Part shown: positions 7,738-15,514 of the stretch, one piece after another
Numbering within the stretch: the stretch's first letter is position 1
Layout: each line of letters starts with the position of its first letter
Source of the DNA: Actinomadura rudentiformis
GTDB taxonomy: Bacteria; Actinomycetota; Actinomycetes; Streptosporangiales; Streptosporangiaceae
Length of the DNA: 64,000 nucleotides
Assembly: GCF_008923185.1 (NCBI RefSeq)
Contig: NZ_WBMT01000003.1
Location: 62,001-126,000, forward strand
Reading direction: 5' to 3'
Translations under genes and position numbers: made by a program
The notes under the pieces: model-generated
Told to the model about the DNA's origin: nothing
What the model saw: the letters and a program-made list of their open reading frames with translations, nothing else
Database searches by the model: none

Positions 7738-8209
7738 GTGGCGCGAACCGAGTACTACGACGACCGGGCAGCACCAGCACCCAACTCGCTCGTTGTCTCC
7801 GCCTCAGCAGTGGTCACAAACGAGGGCGGCGAGGTGTTCATCCAGCGGCGCGCCGACTCTGGTCTGTGGGCATTGCCGGGCGGTGGGATGGAGATGGACG
7901 ACTCGCTACAGGGAACCGCCGTACGCGAGGTGAAGGAAGAGACCGGCTATGACATCGAGATCACCGGGCTGATCGGCACCTACATCGACCCGCGCCACAT
8001 CATCGCCTACTCGGACGGCGAGGTCCGTCGACAGTTCAACGTCTGCTTCCGCGCCCGCCTGGTCGGTGGCGAGCCGCAGCTCAGCGACGAGTCCCTAGAG
8101 ATCCGATGGGTGCCCAAAGGACGAGCTTGAGGCGCTGCCCACGCATCACACGCAGCGCCTCAGAATCGCTCACTACCTCGAAGGACGGGACGCCCCGTAC
8201 CTCGGTTAG
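7738..8209 (+). pseudogene. NUDIX hydrolase with an apparent +1 frameshift near the C-terminus
   Basis: GTG 7738 follows a strong AAGGAG (7725-7730). The frame encodes a normal NUDIX domain: VVSASAVVTNEGGEVFIQRR, ADSGLWALPGGGMEMDDSLQ, then VREVKEETGYDIEI (box Glu replaced by Asp at one position), and stops at 8128-8130 after WVPKGRA. Skipping one base at 8119 continues WVPKDELEALPTHHTQRL, then RIAHYLEGRDAPYLG to a TAG at 8207-8209, exactly the expected NUDIX C-terminal helix. Thus one extra base in CCCAAAGGACGAG truncates the protein from about 158 to 130 residues. The catalytic box is intact, so residual activity is possible; a sequencing error or frameshifting is also possible. Confidence 0.75.
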
Positions 8210-8237
8210 AGCTCACCTACAACGCGCCACCGGCGCT

Positions 8238-8450
8238 CTACTTTCCAGCGGGCCCGTTCTTCAGCCGATCCCGTATGTAGCTGAGGACATGCCCTTCACA
8301 GGCCCCAAAGTTCGTGCCCGACCGGTCGGTCACAGTGAACTCGGGCTTCTTCGTGCAGGAAACACCGCCCCACGCGCACCTGCCTTCAGCACTCTTGCTG
8401 CCCGTGGTGAAGTCACCGCGCTCCCAGAGTTTGATCTCTAGCAACGCCAT
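8238..8450 (-). CDS. Small Cys-containing hypothetical protein
   Basis: 70-residue protein starting at ATG 8448-8450, with GGAGG six bases upstream; a GTG one codon earlier would sit too close. Cys25, Cys32, Cys51 and His54 (C-x6-C-x18-C-x2-H, in RCAWGGVSC and FGACEGH) could bind one zinc ion. The C-terminus is basic (YIRDRLKNGPAGK). It lies just downstream of the frameshifted NUDIX gene in convergent orientation and after the VapC-like gene on the same strand. No family recognised. Confidence 0.5.
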   Translation of the reverse strand: MALLEIKLWERGDFTTGSKSAEGRCAWGGVSCTKKPEFTVTDRSGTNFGACEGHVLSYIRDRLKNGPAGK

Positions 8451-8567
8451 CACGCACCTCCGATCACTCGGCTGGGGCGATGCCCACTGGGCAGGACAGG
8501 CCCGTGCCCGCGAGTCTGTGCTCCCATGTGACCGTAGAACCAGTCAGGCGAGCTTGCACGGCCATGT

Positions 8568-9002
8568 TCACCCTTTGGGCCGGTCAAGGATGCCGGGTTC
8601 GGCGAGCCACTGCACAGCCTGGCTGGACACCTCAGCGATCTGGTCGAAGTCACGGTCGTAGTGCAGCAGGGTGACACCATGCTGTTCAGCGGTTGCGGCC
8701 ACGAGCAGGTCAACGGGGCCGGGGGCTCGGTGCTGCCCGCGTGCGGTAAGTTCCGCCTGAACCGCCAGGGCGCGCTCGTACGCCCGATCGGGTACGGCGA
8801 GCCAGCCGAACACCTCGCCCAGGTCGTCGACCAGGTCGGCACGGTCGGCGGGCGATCGCGCGCTGTAGAGGATCTCCAGTTCGGTGATCGGGCAGATGGC
8901 GACGAGGCGGCGGGCGAGCATGTCCTCCCACTGGACGTACGCCCGTTCGTCGCGAAGCAGCCGGACGACAGCAGAGGTGTCCGCGAGCCAGTGGGCGGTC
9001 AA
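8568..9002 (-). CDS. vapC: VapC-like PIN-domain toxin
   Basis: 144-residue PIN-domain ribonuclease. Acidic active-site positions are visible: Asp8 in LADTSAVVRLL, Glu around residue 41-43 in CPITELEILYSARS, and Asp residues in PVDLLVAATAEQHGVTLLHYDRDFDQIA. VapC toxins of this size cleave tRNA or rRNA. The start is TTG at 9000-9002, whose TTGA overlaps the TGA of the antitoxin, the usual coupling of such pairs. Here the antitoxin gene is first, as is normal for VapBC. Confidence 0.85.
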   Translation of the reverse strand: MTAHWLADTSAVVRLLRDERAYVQWEDMLARRLVAICPITELEILYSARSPADRADLVDDLGEVFGWLAVPDRAYERALAVQAELTARGQHRAPGPVDLLVAATAEQHGVTLLHYDRDFDQIAEVSSQAVQWLAEPGILDRPKG

Positions 9003-9238
9003 CGGGCAGCTGCTCCGACGTCGACAGGCTTGGGACGGTAGGTGTCCTTCTCGTACAGGTCGTCGAACTGCCCTGCCAGGGCGCGCCGGCGGAGCCGCGA
9101 AAGTGCCTGGCGGCGGCGCAGGACGGCAGCAGCTTCGGCAAGCGCCGTGTTGACGGTGTCCTTCATGGTGTCAGTGCCGTAGACCTCGGCTGCAGCGGCA
9201 AGAGCGTCTTCGTCGATGTCGATCAGCTTCTTGGCCAC
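8999..9238 (-). CDS. vapB: VapB-like antitoxin (ribbon-helix-helix type)
   Basis: 79-residue protein from GTG 9236-9238. The N-terminus AKKLIDIDEDALAAAAEVYG, then TDTMKDTVNTALAEAAA, is the ribbon-helix-helix layout of Arc/MetJ-type VapB antitoxins: one beta strand and two helices for DNA binding. A basic hinge (LRRRQALSRLRRR) and a C-terminal toxin-binding tail (FDDLYEKDTYRPK) follow. The pair with vapC is coupled by TTGA. AT-rich palindromes directly upstream (9250-9278) are the likely autoregulatory operator. Confidence 0.8.
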   Translation of the reverse strand: MAKKLIDIDEDALAAAAEVYGTDTMKDTVNTALAEAAAVLRRRQALSRLRRRALAGQFDDLYEKDTYRPKPVDVGAAAR

Positions 9239-9249
9239 GACGCACCCCC

Positions 9250-9278
9250 ATATATCCAACCTCGGGATCAGTATATAC
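9250..9278 (-). promoter_or_regulatory. Predicted vapBC promoter and operator
   Basis: Two AT-rich self-complementary cores, ATATAT (9250-9255) and GTATATAC (9271-9278), sit about 20 bp apart immediately upstream of vapB in otherwise GC-rich DNA. On the minus strand the second includes a TATACT -10 hexamer (9270-9275), giving a leader of roughly 25 nt. Paired palindromes over the -10 fit autorepression by a ribbon-helix-helix antitoxin; this is inferred. Confidence 0.45.
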
Positions 9279-9376
9279 CTTACGAGACTGGTCCCCGCAT
9301 GGGCCCGCCCCAGGCCAACCGCGCGACGCTTGTAGTTCTCACTCCGCCGGAGCGATGCCCGTTGGACACCCAAGAG

Positions 9377-9419
9377 CCTTCAGGAGTGTCACCTAGGAGT
9401 AGACCGGTGCGCTCAGGTC
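9377..9419 (-). repeat. Diverged copy of the msrA 3' end
   Basis: About 43 bp that match 9897-9940 at roughly 38 of 44 positions. In the msrA reading direction the copy encodes TGLLLGDTPEG against [11 protein letters not shown] in msrA. Weaker similarity (GSWVSNG against GGWCPTG) continues for some 8 residues. No other part of msrA is duplicated here. The copy lies just beyond the stop of the orphan gene at 9448-9864, so that gene is bracketed by the two copies. Confidence 0.65.
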
Positions 9420-9447
9420 TCCCCTGCCATGTGACCGTCCCGGTCCG

Positions 9448-9856
9448 CTAGAGATCGGCAGGGTTGGGCATTGCGATGAGGTCGAGCTTGACGATCTCAT
9501 CGAGGGCACGTGCAGCCAGCTGCCGGATCTCCTCCCACGGCCGGTCTTCGGCCAGGCCCTCAGAACTCCATCGCGCCGAGCCGTCAGGGCCGCTCATCTC
9601 GTCGAGCTGCCCGTCAATCTGCCGCAGCAGGTCTTTCAGGGCGTCAGGGAGCAGACCCGGAGCGCGCTCATCGACACTCCGCACTACCCAGCTCGCCGCC
9701 CAGTCGAAGTCGAGCCCGAGCTCATCCTCACTCCATCCGTGGCGCTCACGCCAAGCGATCTGCAACGGAGCGGACGCGGCCAGCATCACCAAGGTCTCAG
9801 CCAACCGCAGGATCGAAGTCGGGACGTCCGGCAATCCCGGAGAACCTGCGGCTTGA

Positions 9857-9864
<8 letters not shown>
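9448..9864 (-). CDS. Hypothetical protein coupled to msrA
   Basis: 138-residue acidic, helical protein that I do not recognise. GTG 9862-9864 is chosen because it overlaps the msrA stop by 8 bp; a longer frame to 9912 runs over msrA coding sequence. It contains a helical run ([20 protein letters not shown]), a Trp-rich region ([19 protein letters not shown]) and a C-terminal helix [18 protein letters not shown]. No signal peptide, membrane segment or metal motif. It is bracketed by two imperfect copies of the msrA 3' end. Confidence 0.5.
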
Positions 9865-10537
<673 letters not shown>

Positions 10538-10541
10538 GTCT

Positions 10542-11165
10542 TCAGGCTACGCGGTGGGCCAGGAGGTAGGACCGCGTGGTCTCGACCTCTGTGGGGTAGT
10601 GGTGGCGTTCGATGTAGGCGTCTATGGCGAAGTTCGCTTCTTGCAGGGCGGACTCGATCTCGGGGCGCGGGTAGAACTGGAAGTCGAGCGATACGGGGTG
10701 CTCCCACATCTCGTCCAGGTGCCGGACCTCGTCTCCCAGGTGGAACGAGATCAGAGCCACTCCGCCGGGCTTGAGGACCCGGTGGAACTCGGCGAAGGTC
10801 GCGGGGAGTTCGGGGGGCGGTATGTGGATGATCGAGTAGAACGCGACCATCCCGCCCCAGGCCTGGTCGGGGACGTGGAGTTCGCGCATGTCCGCGGTGT
10901 GGAAGCCGATGCCGGGGTGGGCGGATGTGGCGATCTCCACCATGCGCGGTGACAGGTCGATGCCGAGCGTGGGAGCGCCGCGTTCATGCAGGTAGCGGGC
11001 GACGTGGCCGGGGCCGCAGCCGATGTCGGCGATCGGGCCCAGGCCGTTCACCTGAGCCACGACGAGGTCGAGCAGGGCACGGTCGAGCGGCTTGCCCGAG
11101 AGTTCGTCCATGAACCGTTCGGCGTAGTCCTCCGCGATCTCGTCATAGCTGTCACGCGTGCTCAT
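10542..11165 (-). CDS. Class I SAM-dependent methyltransferase
   Basis: 207-residue methyltransferase with the SAM-binding motif [19 protein letters not shown], motif [16 protein letters not shown], an acidic [10 protein letters not shown], and post-motif [17 protein letters not shown]. Start ATG 11163-11165 gives the usual N-terminal helix [13 protein letters not shown]. Cytoplasmic; the substrate is unknown and the sequence is of the generic UbiE/BioC-like Methyltransf_11/25 type. msrA follows after 4 bp, so they form an operon. It is divergent from the permease at 11215. Confidence 0.85.
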   Translation of the reverse strand: MSTRDSYDEIAEDYAERFMDELSGKPLDRALLDLVVAQVNGLGPIADIGCGPGHVARYLHERGAPTLGIDLSPRMVEIATSAHPGIGFHTADMRELHVPDQAWGGMVAFYSIIHIPPPELPATFAEFHRVLKPGGVALISFHLGDEVRHLDEMWEHPVSLDFQFYPRPEIESALQEANFAIDAYIERHHYPTEVETTRSYLLAHRVA

Positions 11166-11214
11166 CGGTCCCCCGTCATGACTGTATCTATTTTGGCTGC
11201 TTACACCTGATACT

Positions 11215-12147
11215 GTGCAGCTTGTGGTGACCCGTCGCGGAATGGTATTCGGCATTACGGCCTACGTCCTGTGGGGCCTCTTCCCCCTGTACTGGCCCCT
11301 GCTGAAGCCGGCGGGCGCGATGGAGATCCTCGCGCACCGGATCATGTGGTCGCTGGTCGCGGTGCTCGCCATCCTGGCCGTCCGCAGGAATTGGGCCTGG
11401 ATCCGCGGCCTCACGCTCCGCAAGCTCGGCATCCTGGCAGTGGCGGCGGTGGTCATCACGGCCAACTGGGGCACGTACATCTACGCGGTCAACACCGGGC
11501 ACACCATCGAGGCGGCCCTCGGGTACTTCATCAACCCTCTGATCAGTGTGCTCCTCGGGGTGGTGATCTTCCGCGAACGGCTCCGGCCCTGGCAATGGGT
11601 CGCCGTGGGCCTGAGCGTGGTGGCCGTCGCCGTGCTGACCGCCGACTATGGCCGGTTGCCGTGGATCGCGCTGGTGCTGGCCTTTTCGTTCGGTACGTAC
11701 GGGCTGTTCAAGAAGTTCGCCAACATGCCGTCGGCGGAGAGCCTGGCGGTGGAGACGACGCTGCTCTTCCTCCCCGCCCTCGGCTTCGCCCTCGTGCTCC
11801 AGGCCCAGGGTGACGCCGCGTTCGGCCATGAGGGCGGCGGCAACATGGCGCTGCTCGCCGCCGCGGGGATCGTGACCGCGATCCCCCTCATGCTCTTCAA
11901 CGCCGCCGCCGTCCGGATCCCGCTGAGCACGATCGGCATGCTGCAGTACCTCGCCCCGGTCCTGCAGTTCCTCATCGGCCTGCTGGTGCAGCACGAGGAG
12001 ATGCCGCCCAGCCGCTGGGCGGGCTTCCTCCTGGTGTGGACCGCGCTGATCATCCTGACGACCGACGGTGTACGCGCCGGACGCCGTACGCGGCGCGAGG
12101 CCCGCATGGAGCGGATCACACCGGATCCGGTTCCCGAGTCGGCCTGA
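11215..12147 (+). CDS. rarD: RarD-type EamA family transporter
   Basis: About 306-310 residues with ten hydrophobic segments in two EamA repeats. The opening RRGMVFGITAYVLWGLFPLY and NWGTYIYAVNTGHTIEAALG are hallmarks of the RarD subfamily, as is ALGYFINPLISVLLGVVIFR. RarD members are inner-membrane permeases of uncertain substrate. GTG 11215, 11224 or 11227 could start; 11227 best matches family length. There is no clear ribosome site, so a leaderless or short-leader mRNA is possible. Divergent from the methyltransferase. Confidence 0.85.
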   Translation: MQLVVTRRGMVFGITAYVLWGLFPLYWPLLKPAGAMEILAHRIMWSLVAVLAILAVRRNWAWIRGLTLRKLGILAVAAVVITANWGTYIYAVNTGHTIEAALGYFINPLISVLLGVVIFRERLRPWQWVAVGLSVVAVAVLTADYGRLPWIALVLAFSFGTYGLFKKFANMPSAESLAVETTLLFLPALGFALVLQAQGDAAFGHEGGGNMALLAAAGIVTAIPLMLFNAAAVRIPLSTIGMLQYLAPVLQFLIGLLVQHEEMPPSRWAGFLLVWTALIILTTDGVRAGRRTRREARMERITPDPVPESA

Positions 12148-12189
12148 CCGAGCGCCGAGCCAACTTTCCCGCGTTTCCGTGCATCTCTA

Positions 12190-12217
12190 TTGTGAAACAC
12201 CGCAGAGCCACTAGAGT
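12190..12217 (+). promoter_or_regulatory. Predicted promoter for the secreted protein gene
   Basis: TTGTGA (12190-12195), a 16-bp spacer and TAGAGT (12212-12217) resemble a housekeeping sigma promoter and lie 43 bp before the TTG start at 12260. The call is pattern-based only. Confidence 0.4.
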
Positions 12218-12259
12218 GCCGGACGTCACACCCCCGCCATCTTGATCCGAGGAGTACCT

Positions 12260-12670
12260 TTGCGCCTGCTCAGCCTCAGCGCCTTGGGAGCGGCCCTCAT
12301 TTCGGCCGGTCTCGTCGCCCCTGCATTGGGCGAGGCGACGGTCGGCGGCGTGAACGGGGTCACGACCACCCCGAGCGTCGCCCGCCCAGGACAGAGCGTC
12401 GACCTGACGGTCCCAGGCTGCTCGGTCGGCCGCGCGCGCCACTGGGCGACCTCCAAGGCCTTCGCCCAGGACGTGACACTGGGCGGCAAGGCCGACAGCG
12501 GCCACGGCACCGCCACTGTCAAGCGCGGCCTCGCCTCCGGCACCTACGCCATCGTCGCTCACTGTGACGGCCGGAAGGTCTCCGGACGGCTGAAGGTCTC
12601 GACCAAGCGCTCCTGGCCGGTCCTCGACCCCACCGGGCTGAAGCGCCCTGAAGTGACCCTGGGCAAGTAA
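12260..12670 (+). CDS. Small secreted protein
   Basis: 136-residue exported protein. TTG 12260 follows GAGGAG by five bases and begins an ideal Sec signal: RLLSLSALGAALISAGLVAP, with likely cleavage after ALG-EA around residue 24. The mature domain is a beta-rich segment with two Cys (VPGCSVGRARHWATSK and VAHCDGRKVSG), likely disulfide-bonded, similar in shape to small Ig-like extracellular domains of actinomycetes. It has its own promoter and a strong terminator, so it is monocistronic. Function unknown. Confidence 0.75.
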   Translation: MRLLSLSALGAALISAGLVAPALGEATVGGVNGVTTTPSVARPGQSVDLTVPGCSVGRARHWATSKAFAQDVTLGGKADSGHGTATVKRGLASGTYAIVAHCDGRKVSGRLKVSTKRSWPVLDPTGLKRPEVTLGK

Positions 12671-12683
12671 CGCCGACCACTCC

Positions 12684-12715
12684 AGCCCCATTCGAATTCT
12701 TATTCGAATGGGGCT
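12684..12715 (+). terminator. Rho-independent terminator
   Basis: Perfect 13-bp stem AGCCCCATTCGAA, 6-nt loop TTCTTA, and TTCGAATGGGGCT, followed by CTTT. It begins 13 bp after the stop of the secreted protein gene. Confidence 0.9.
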
Positions 12716-12831
12716 CTTTGCGTGCACCAAAGCCCTTTACACGCGATTACACAATCACGCGTAAAGACGGAGGCCGCCCACAAGATCCAATTCTGGTGGC
12801 GGCCGGGCATGCACGCCGCCGACCATGCACC

Positions 12832-12848
12832 GTCTCAAAAATTGAGAC
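12832..12848. promoter_or_regulatory. Candidate operator upstream of the terpene cluster
   Basis: GTCTCAAAAATTGAGAC is a perfect 7-3-7 inverted repeat. One arm with its flanking bases (ACCGTCTCA) recurs next to the predicted -35 of the P450 promoter 120 bp downstream. This looks like a dimeric regulator site plus a half-site, but no known family consensus is matched with certainty. Confidence 0.4.
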
Positions 12849-12971
12849 AAGAGGTGCGGTCACAGAACGTGTTCCACACCTGGCGACAACCGGGTACAGA
12901 CCGGGGCAATAAGGGCCACGAGAGTGACGAACACCACTCTCAGGAATATGAATCTTCTACCGTCTCAGCAC

Positions 12972-13000
12972 TTGAACGACTTTGTTGATCATGTGATACT
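12972..13000 (+). promoter_or_regulatory. Predicted promoter of the terpene cluster
   Basis: TTGAAC (12972-12977), 17-bp spacer, GATACT (12995-13000). The expected start near 13007 gives an untranslated leader of about 127 nt before the P450 ATG. Confidence 0.4.
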
Positions 13001-13133
13001 TCCCCGGAAACGCCCATAAGGCACAAGCCTCTCAAAACGTAAAATTCGTCCGCTGAGCTGCCAGTCTCACCATCTGCCCATGGCTACCCGGGGCACATCG
13101 CCACGCTAATTTCACACTGAGGGGCTGTCGAGA

Positions 13134-14591
13134 ATGCCCGTCTCCGCCGACACCGTTCCCGTCAAGAAGGCCAAGAGTTTCCCGCTCTACCGCACGGTCG
13201 CCGGATTCGTCCGAGATCCACTTCTTCAGCTCCAGCGGATCAACGAGGCGGCGGACGGGGAACTGGCCCGGCTCGGCCTTGGCGCCTCACGCCCCTATCT
13301 GGCGACGCATCCCGACCACGTACAGCAGATCCTGCGCCGCGAATCGGAGAACTTTCTCCGTGATGGCGTCTTCTGGCGCCCGCTCAACAGGCTGATGGGC
13401 ACGAGCATCCTCGCCGAAGGCGACGACTGGGAGCTCAGCAAGCGCGTGCTGCAGCCGGTGTTCACCACTCGCAACGTCAACCGGCTCACCGATCTCATGG
13501 CCACCGCGATCAACGACGCGGTCGAGAAGCTGAGGGGGCAGGAACGCGCCGGTCGCACGGTCAACGGGCTCCCCGAGATGAGCCGGATCGTCAACGAGAC
13601 GGTGATCAAGGTCCTCTTCGGCGACAAGATCTCACCGGTCGAGGCGGACCGGATGATCCCGGCGTTCGACCAGGTCGCCAGGTCGATCGCTTACCGCTTC
13701 CTGCTGCCCTTCGTCCCCCGCGTGATCCCGCTCCCCGGCGACCGGTCCTTCCGGGCGGGCGTCAAGATCATGGACGAGACGCTGTTCGAGCTGGTCGACC
13801 GCTATCGGGACGACCCGGGCGACGGCGGCGACATCTTCACGGTGCTCTGCGAGGCCCGGAGGGCCCCCGGCAGCGGGCTCACCGACACGTGGGTACGCGA
13901 CAATCTCCTGGCCATGTTCGCGACCAGCACCGAGACCACCACGCTGGCGCTCACCTGGCTCTGGCCACTGCTCAATGACCACCCGGACGTCTCCGCGCGG
14001 CTCCACGAGGAGATTGACCGCGTCGTGGGCAGCGAACGGGTCCGAGCCGAACACCTCCACGAACTTCCGTACGTCAAGCAGGTCGTCCAGGAGTTGCTGC
14101 GCCTCTACCCCGTTGGCTGGTTGTTCCCGCGAATGGCCACAAAGCCGACCACCATTGGCGGGGTATCCATCAAGCCAGGGGAAACCGTCCTGATCAGCCC
14201 GTTCCTCACCCACCGCCTGGCGTCGGTCTGGGAGCGGCCGCTGGAGTTCGATCCGGACCGCTTCGCCCCGGAGAACGCGCGGACGCTGCACCGCTACGCC
14301 TATTTCCCCTTCGGCGGCGGGCCGCACCAGTGCATCGGCAGGCACGTGTTCAACGTCGAGGCGCAGATGATCCTCACGAGCATCCTCAGCCGGTTCCGGC
14401 CGACGATCACCCATCCGATCCCGGCCATGCCGCGCATCGGTGCGACCCTCCGCCCGCGCGAGGACATCAAGCTCACCCTCACCCCCAAAGCAGCCAACGA
14501 GCCCCCAAAGCCCAAAGAGCCACAAGAGCCCAGAAAGTCCCAAGGAAGCGTCGCGGCGCGGACCCTCTCCGTGAACCACGAGATGCCGTGA
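13134..14591 (+). CDS. Cytochrome P450 of the terpene cluster
   Basis: 485-residue P450. The heme-binding loop FGGGPHQCIGRH has axial Cys400. The K-helix ELLR motif is at 320-323. The I-helix segment MFATSTETTTLAL carries the acid-alcohol pair Glu267-Thr268. PERF-type DPDRFAPEN is at about 374-382. It has no membrane anchor, so redox partners must come from elsewhere. The C-terminal 30 residues are Pro/Lys-rich (KPKEPQEPRKSQG), beyond the normal fold. It is first in a coupled three-gene diterpenoid unit and probably hydroxylates the cyclised hydrocarbon; that role is inferred from context. Confidence 0.9.
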   Translation: MPVSADTVPVKKAKSFPLYRTVAGFVRDPLLQLQRINEAADGELARLGLGASRPYLATHPDHVQQILRRESENFLRDGVFWRPLNRLMGTSILAEGDDWELSKRVLQPVFTTRNVNRLTDLMATAINDAVEKLRGQERAGRTVNGLPEMSRIVNETVIKVLFGDKISPVEADRMIPAFDQVARSIAYRFLLPFVPRVIPLPGDRSFRAGVKIMDETLFELVDRYRDDPGDGGDIFTVLCEARRAPGSGLTDTWVRDNLLAMFATSTETTTLALTWLWPLLNDHPDVSARLHEEIDRVVGSERVRAEHLHELPYVKQVVQELLRLYPVGWLFPRMATKPTTIGGVSIKPGETVLISPFLTHRLASVWERPLEFDPDRFAPENARTLHRYAYFPFGGGPHQCIGRHVFNVEAQMILTSILSRFRPTITHPIPAMPRIGATLRPREDIKLTLTPKAANEPPKPKEPQEPRKSQGSVAARTLSVNHEMP

Positions 14592-15514
14592 CACCCTCCA
14601 TGCGCGACCACCACACCGACATGTACGAGGCAAACAGCACCCGCGAGACCCACAATGCCCACGAAGCCGGCAAGGTCATGGCCACGGCGATGCAGTGTGC
14701 GGGTGAAATGGCGGGCTGGGCCGAGTCCTATCCGCGGCTGTTCTCCGCAAAGCCGATCAACGCCACCCTTTTCCACGCTGTGGCCTGTGGAAACGCGTTC
14801 GGCTCCCCCTGGCGATCCGCTGAGGAACTACGTCTCGTCAACCGTGTCTCCCTCTGGTTCAGCGGTCTGGACTGGCTGGTGGACCACCTGGCGACCTCGA
14901 AGGCGGAAGTGGACGACATCGCACGGCGCTGCCTGACCGTCGCGGAGGGAGGACGGCCCGCCGCAGACGACGAACTCGCCCTGTTCCTCGCCGAGATCCG
15001 CCAAGAACTCGCCCAGTCGCCCACGTTCGAGGCTCTCCACGATGAGTGGGCGGCACAGTTGCGCCGCACGACGGACGCGATGGCCCTGGAATGGGACTGG
15101 AAGATCACCCGCAGCCCCGGAGACCTCCCGACGCTTGACCGCTATCTCGATGTCTCGCACAACTACGGTGCGGCCTGGATAAACCTCTCGCACTGGATCG
15201 CCTGCGGTGATCCTGTGGTCGTCCACCGGCTCATCGAGTTGCGGACGGCGAGCCACGCTGTGCAACGCGTGCTGCGGCTCCTGAACGATCTGGCCACCTA
15301 CGATCGCGACCTGGCCTGGGGCGACTTCAACGCCCTGATGCTCGGCATGGATCGTTCGGAGCTGTCCGACCGCATCACGGAGATGACCCAGGACTGCCAC
15401 GACCTGATCGAACCCCTCCGGCCTCACTGCCCCGAGCATGCGACGTATCTGGCGCGGCAGATCGGTTTCAACACGGGTTTCTACGACTCAGGTGACTACT
15501 GGGGATCGCTGTGA
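14588..15514 (+). CDS. Class I terpene synthase
   Basis: 308 residues from GTG 14588, which overlaps the P450 stop (GTGA); ATG 14600 is an alternative. The fold is recognised by the metal-binding region NDLATYDRD (Asn233, Thr237, Asp241), a good NSE/DTE triad, followed by WGDFNAL. At the place of the first Asp-rich motif it has GLDWLVDH, giving Asp95 and Asp99 but not the paired DD of DDxxD. Class I enzymes ionise the allylic diphosphate; with the class II cyclase next door the substrate is expected to be a bicyclic diterpenyl diphosphate. It is stop-start coupled to the cyclase gene at 15511. Confidence 0.75.
   Translation: MTPSMRDHHTDMYEANSTRETHNAHEAGKVMATAMQCAGEMAGWAESYPRLFSAKPINATLFHAVACGNAFGSPWRSAEELRLVNRVSLWFSGLDWLVDHLATSKAEVDDIARRCLTVAEGGRPAADDELALFLAEIRQELAQSPTFEALHDEWAAQLRRTTDAMALEWDWKITRSPGDLPTLDRYLDVSHNYGAAWINLSHWIACGDPVVVHRLIELRTASHAVQRVLRLLNDLATYDRDLAWGDFNALMLGMDRSELSDRITEMTQDCHDLIEPLRPHCPEHATYLARQIGFNTGFYDSGDYWGSL

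Larger units (their letters stand above)
12671..13133. other. 463-bp intergenic region before the terpene cluster
   Basis: The region is less GC-rich than its surroundings and has no convincing gene. It holds the terminator (12684-12715), a perfect palindrome (12832-12848) and a candidate promoter (12972-13000). The nonamer ACCGTCTCA occurs at 12829-12837 and again at 12959-12967, just before the -35 hexamer. Confidence 0.6.

Noticed and set aside
8106..8441. Separate gene after the NUDIX stop
   Set aside because: Its frame gives a low-complexity product, while the neighbouring frame gives the missing NUDIX C-terminus.
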